From positions 1 to 9,316 of the forward strand of contig CACXNN010000060.1 in assembly GCA_902768995.1 (NCBI GenBank): DNA of 9,316 bases. Direction: 5' to 3'. Positions 7,108 through 9,316 of this stretch are shown one piece after another. Numbering within the stretch: position 1 is the first letter of the stretch; every line of letters starts with the position of its first letter. The notes under the pieces are model-generated. The model had not been told where the DNA came from. It searched no databases and saw only the letters and a list, made by a program, of their open reading frames with translations. Source of the DNA: an uncultured Eubacteriales bacterium (GTDB lineage: Bacteria; Bacillota; Clostridia; Christensenellales; CAG-138). Made by a program: the position numbers and the translations under genes.

Positions 7108-7136
7108 AAAAAAGCCCTCCCCTTTGGGGAAAGGCT
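7108..7136 (-). terminator. intrinsic terminator between the propeller gene and feoB, overlapping the feoB ribosome binding site
   Basis: Read on the minus strand, the 5' arm AGCCTTTCCCC (7126-7136) pairs with GGGGAGGGCT (7113-7122) around an AAA loop, with one bulged T, and is followed by six T residues (7108-7113). One base later comes the feoB ATG (7104-7106). The 3' arm GGGGAGGG is also the only Shine-Dalgarno for feoB, with GGAGG nine bases from the ATG. The hairpin can therefore both end the upstream transcript and mask feoB translation. Confidence 0.75.
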
Positions 7137-7160
7137 ATGAACTCATCAGGTTTTCTATGC

Positions 7161-9017
7161 TTATTCGACTTTTATACAATAAATTTTTGGACTTGTTTCC
7201 GTGCCGTCCGCCCCCTTGCCCGTGGTCCCCACCACGAAGTAGTTGCCGAAGGCCGCGGGGGTGGAGTCGATCCGGCCGCCCAAATCCAACGAGGAGCAGA
7301 GGGCCATGCCGCCGGTAGCCGCGTCGTACAGGTTCACCTTCCCGGACCTATCGCAGGCGATCAGGTACCCGTCCCCCCGGTCCGTGTAGACCACCAGGGG
7401 CGAGGACACGTAGTCGGCGCTGCCGTCGGTCTCGATGGACCAGACCACGGTGCCGTCGGCCTTGTCGAATGCCACCAGCCGCCCGCCGTAGGTGTAGGAG
7501 CTGACCGCGCCGCTTTCGTCCACCACGGGGATGCCCGCCCCGGAAAAGGCGCAGATCAAGAGGTTGCTGATGTTCCCCCGGCCTACGTGGGGCGTGGCTC
7601 GGCAGCCGCTCTTATAGGACCCGTTGCCCACGTAGGAGATGCGGTCCTTGGACCAGACCACCTGCCCCGTGAGGGCGTTGATCTTCTTCATGGTGGCGTA
7701 ACCCCAGCCCGCGGGCAGGTCCGACGCCTGGACGTTGGTCTGGCTGGCGGTGTAGACGTACAGGGTCCCCGCCGCCCCGTCCTCCTCCAGCACCGGCGAA
7801 GCGTCCGTATCGCCCCCCAGGTCCACGGCGTAGAGGAGCTTCAGGGTGTCGGTGTCGATGCACTGCAGGTGCCCGCCGTTGTCGTTGATGAACAGGTAGT
7901 TGCGGAACACGGCGGGCGAGGATTCGAAGCCGTACCAGCGCTTGCCCGCGTTGTCGTTGGCGTTGTAGTTGGTGCCGGTGTAGCGATACTTCACCCGGTC
8001 CCCGGGGGTGATGGAGATGGTGCCCTTCTCCGGGTCGTACTTGGTCCTGAGGGTGACGAAGTAGATGACGCCGCCCTCGCTGGGCTGGATCAGGGTGTCG
8101 TTGATGATGAGGGGGCTCGAATCGAAGGCGTTCCACTTGTTCCGGTAGGCGAAGTAATCCCGGCCGCCGAATTCGTACTCCACCTTGTTGGAGATCAGGT
8201 TGATGGCGTAGTAGTAGCTGACCTCGGTGCCCCGGGCGTTCTTCTTCATGAGGCCCGCGCCCACGTAGAGCATGGGCCGCCCCTCCGGGTCCAGGGAGGC
8301 GGTGCCGAACAGGGAGATGCCCACGGGGATGGGCTGCCGGGTCTGGCCGCCGGAGAGCAGGTCGAAGAAGTAGATGTTGCCGTCGGCGGAGGGATAGATG
8401 ACCTCGATGAAGTCCTCCGTGTTCTTATATACGTCGCTGACGCCCAGGGTGGGCAGCACCTCCGGCTTCCACTTGACCAGCAGGGGCTGGCCGGTCCAGG
8501 AGGTGCCGGCGTACTCCCCCAACTTCCCCACGATGGCCTGCCAGGTGATCTGCATGGACTTCAGGGTGACGGTGGCCGTGCCGAAGGCGAAGCTGTCCCG
8601 ATAGGGGCCGCTGCCGAAGGTGATGACGCCGGTCATGTCCGTATAGGCGTCCTTGTTGATGAGGGCCAGCCCCATCTCCCGGGGCGCAGCGTCCCGGATC
8701 TTGTCCTCGTTGTTCACCCGGACGGCGGACTCCAGGCCGTCCTTCTCGCTGCCGGTGACGGGATACTTCGCGTCCATGCTCAGCCGCTGCTTGCGGGCCA
8801 CGGCGGAGGTCTGCCCCGGGGTGCCGTCCTGGCTGCCCGCCTCGGGGGAGGCGCTGGCGCTGACGGGGAGGTTGAGCTCGCTCTGCTTCTTGCGCTCCTC
8901 GAAGTAGTCCACAGCGGCGGAGGAAAGCAGCACGATGCCCACCACCAGCGCTACGGACAGCGCCAGGAACAAAAAGAACCTCGGTTGAAACGTGCGGCGG
9001 GTCTTGCGGCGGTTCAT
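7161..9017 (-). CDS. membrane-anchored PQQ-like (BamB-type) beta-propeller protein
   Basis: A 618-residue protein of unknown specific role. A basic N-terminus (residues 1-13) and one hydrophobic segment (about 14-36), with no lipobox cysteine or clear cleavage site, suggest a signal anchor with the rest outside the cell. A Ser/Pro/Gly/Gln-rich stretch (about 46-75) is a likely spacer. The remainder shows recurring propeller-blade signatures: SSP at 300 and 367, ASP at 406, ATP at 474, SSP at 538, STP at 585, and ALTGQVVWSKD (448-458) and KADGTVVWSIET (519-530) of the PQQ/quinoprotein-like type. No dehydrogenase catalytic residues are evident, so a scaffold or binding role is likelier than an enzyme. 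The frame extends to 9050, but the promoter -10 overlaps that upstream ATG. The ATG at 9017 has GGGAGGAAGG just before it. It appears to be monocistronic, between a promoter and a terminator. Confidence 0.87.
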   Translation of the reverse strand: MNRRKTRRTFQPRFFLFLALSVALVVGIVLLSSAAVDYFEERKKQSELNLPVSASASPEAGSQDGTPGQTSAVARKQRLSMDAKYPVTGSEKDGLESAVRVNNEDKIRDAAPREMGLALINKDAYTDMTGVITFGSGPYRDSFAFGTATVTLKSMQITWQAIVGKLGEYAGTSWTGQPLLVKWKPEVLPTLGVSDVYKNTEDFIEVIYPSADGNIYFFDLLSGGQTRQPIPVGISLFGTASLDPEGRPMLYVGAGLMKKNARGTEVSYYYAINLISNKVEYEFGGRDYFAYRNKWNAFDSSPLIINDTLIQPSEGGVIYFVTLRTKYDPEKGTISITPGDRVKYRYTGTNYNANDNAGKRWYGFESSPAVFRNYLFINDNGGHLQCIDTDTLKLLYAVDLGGDTDASPVLEEDGAAGTLYVYTASQTNVQASDLPAGWGYATMKKINALTGQVVWSKDRISYVGNGSYKSGCRATPHVGRGNISNLLICAFSGAGIPVVDESGAVSSYTYGGRLVAFDKADGTVVWSIETDGSADYVSSPLVVYTDRGDGYLIACDRSGKVNLYDAATGGMALCSSLDLGGRIDSTPAAFGNYFVVGTTGKGADGTETSPKIYCIKVE

Positions 9018-9045
9018 ACCCTTCCTCCCATACTTTTGTGACAGT

Positions 9046-9075
9046 ATCATACATCATTCCACAGTTTTATTGCAA
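9046..9075 (-). promoter_or_regulatory. sigma-A type promoter for the beta-propeller gene
   Basis: On the minus strand, TTGCAA (9070-9075, four of six) and TATGAT (9046-9051, five of six) are separated by 18 bases. A transcript would begin near 9039, giving a leader of about 22 bases that includes the GGGAGG ribosome binding site at about 9023-9028. The region is AT-rich against a GC-rich background, and an upstream terminator insulates it. A GC-rich CCCCG-repeat tract sits directly upstream (about 9079-9093). Confidence 0.6.
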
Positions 9076-9117
9076 TACCGCCCCGCCCCGTCCCTTGAAA
9101 ACGTTCTGTGAATAACG

Positions 9118-9146
9118 AAAAAGAGGAGCCCGTTCAGGCTCCCCTT
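9118..9146 (-). terminator. intrinsic terminator downstream of the 51-residue ORF
   Basis: On the minus strand, AAGGGGAGCC (9137-9146) folds back on GGCTCCTCTT (9121-9130) around a six-base loop. Six perfect pairs lie next to the loop, then one A/C mismatch and three more pairs, followed by a T-run (9118-9122). It lies 14 bases after the TGA of the small ORF, so it probably ends that transcription unit. Confidence 0.75.
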
Positions 9147-9159
9147 AAAGTGATCCGGA

Positions 9160-9315
9160 TCATGTGTCGGCGCGGCTTTCTTCGCGCAGGATATAGCGCA
9201 GGACGCTGTCAACGCCGTTTTGATAGTCCTCCAGGGACTGGCCGATCAGGATGTCCGGCATCAGCGCGACCTCGTCGTAACCCGGCCACATATAGAATTG
9301 TTTGAGTCTTGCCAT
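9160..9315 (-). CDS. hypothetical small protein of 51 residues, possibly the end of a longer gene
   Basis: The frame runs from ATG at 9315 (one base from the window edge) to TGA at 9160 and begins MARLKQFYMWPGYDEVALM. It is mixed and acidic (for example PDILIGQSLEDYQ and the REESRAD tail), with no membrane segment, and I recognise no family. A strong terminator directly downstream supports a real gene ending here. Because only one base lies upstream, I cannot see a ribosome binding site or tell whether this Met is the start or an internal residue of a larger protein. Confidence 0.5.
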   Translation of the reverse strand: MARLKQFYMWPGYDEVALMPDILIGQSLEDYQNGVDSVLRYILREESRADT

Positions 9316-9316
9316 G

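Noticed and set aside
6522..9041. Very long plus-strand open frame (839 codons) antisense to the propeller gene and feoB.
   Set aside because: It has no recognisable domain, is rich in the Gly/Ala/Val/His/Gln patterns expected from the complement of GC-rich coding DNA, and runs across two genuine genes and their intergenic terminator.
9018..9050. Upstream ATG at 9050 as the start of the propeller protein.
   Set aside because: The promoter -10 box overlaps it and a good ribosome binding site precedes the ATG at 9017.
9079..9093. CCCCG repeat tract upstream of the propeller promoter as a regulatory site.
   Set aside because: It is too short and too GC-biased to tell from background, and it matches no known bacterial operator.

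Overview
The window looks like chromosomal DNA from a GC-rich member of the Clostridia, probably a gut lineage of the Oscillospiraceae type. That is inferred from three things: the order flavoprotein–cmk–plsC–ispH, an IspH fused to ribosomal protein S1 (an arrangement known from Clostridia), and AT-rich Gram-positive style promoters and ribosome binding sites in otherwise GC-rich DNA. Every gene I can support lies on the minus strand, so transcription runs from high to low coordinates. No gap exceeds about 145 bases. I see no mobile element, CRISPR array, tRNA or rRNA.

Layout from right to left: a small ORF of 51 residues (9160-9315, possibly cut by the window edge) ends at an intrinsic terminator. 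Next is a stand-alone gene for a membrane-anchored beta-propeller protein (7161-9017) with its own promoter. A second intrinsic terminator follows, and its 3' arm doubles as the ribosome binding site of a short FeoB-like ferrous iron transporter (5412-7106). After a 109-base gap with a weak promoter candidate comes a tightly packed cluster: surE (4520-5302), an RpiR-family regulator (3654-4523), an HI0933-family flavoprotein (2456-3657), cmk (1791-2459), plsC (1164-1790) and ispH fused to S1 (1-1167, open at the left edge). Neighbours in this cluster overlap by four bases (ATGA) or abut exactly, which points to one translationally coupled operon.

The cluster mixes housekeeping tasks: nucleotide clean-up (SurE), CMP phosphorylation (Cmk), phosphatidic acid synthesis (PlsC), the last step of the MEP isoprenoid pathway (IspH) and translation initiation (S1). 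A sugar-phosphate type regulator and a flavoprotein sit among them. I did not find a wholly new system.

Three things deserve a second look. The flavoprotein gene appears to have lost about 19 bases in a conserved motif, which shifts its last 30 codons out of frame. An AT-rich patch inside ispH carries a near-consensus extended -10 promoter followed by a Shine-Dalgarno and an ATG exactly where the S1 half begins, so S1 may also be made on its own. The feoB-like gene can be reached only by transcription through a terminator that also hides its ribosome binding site.
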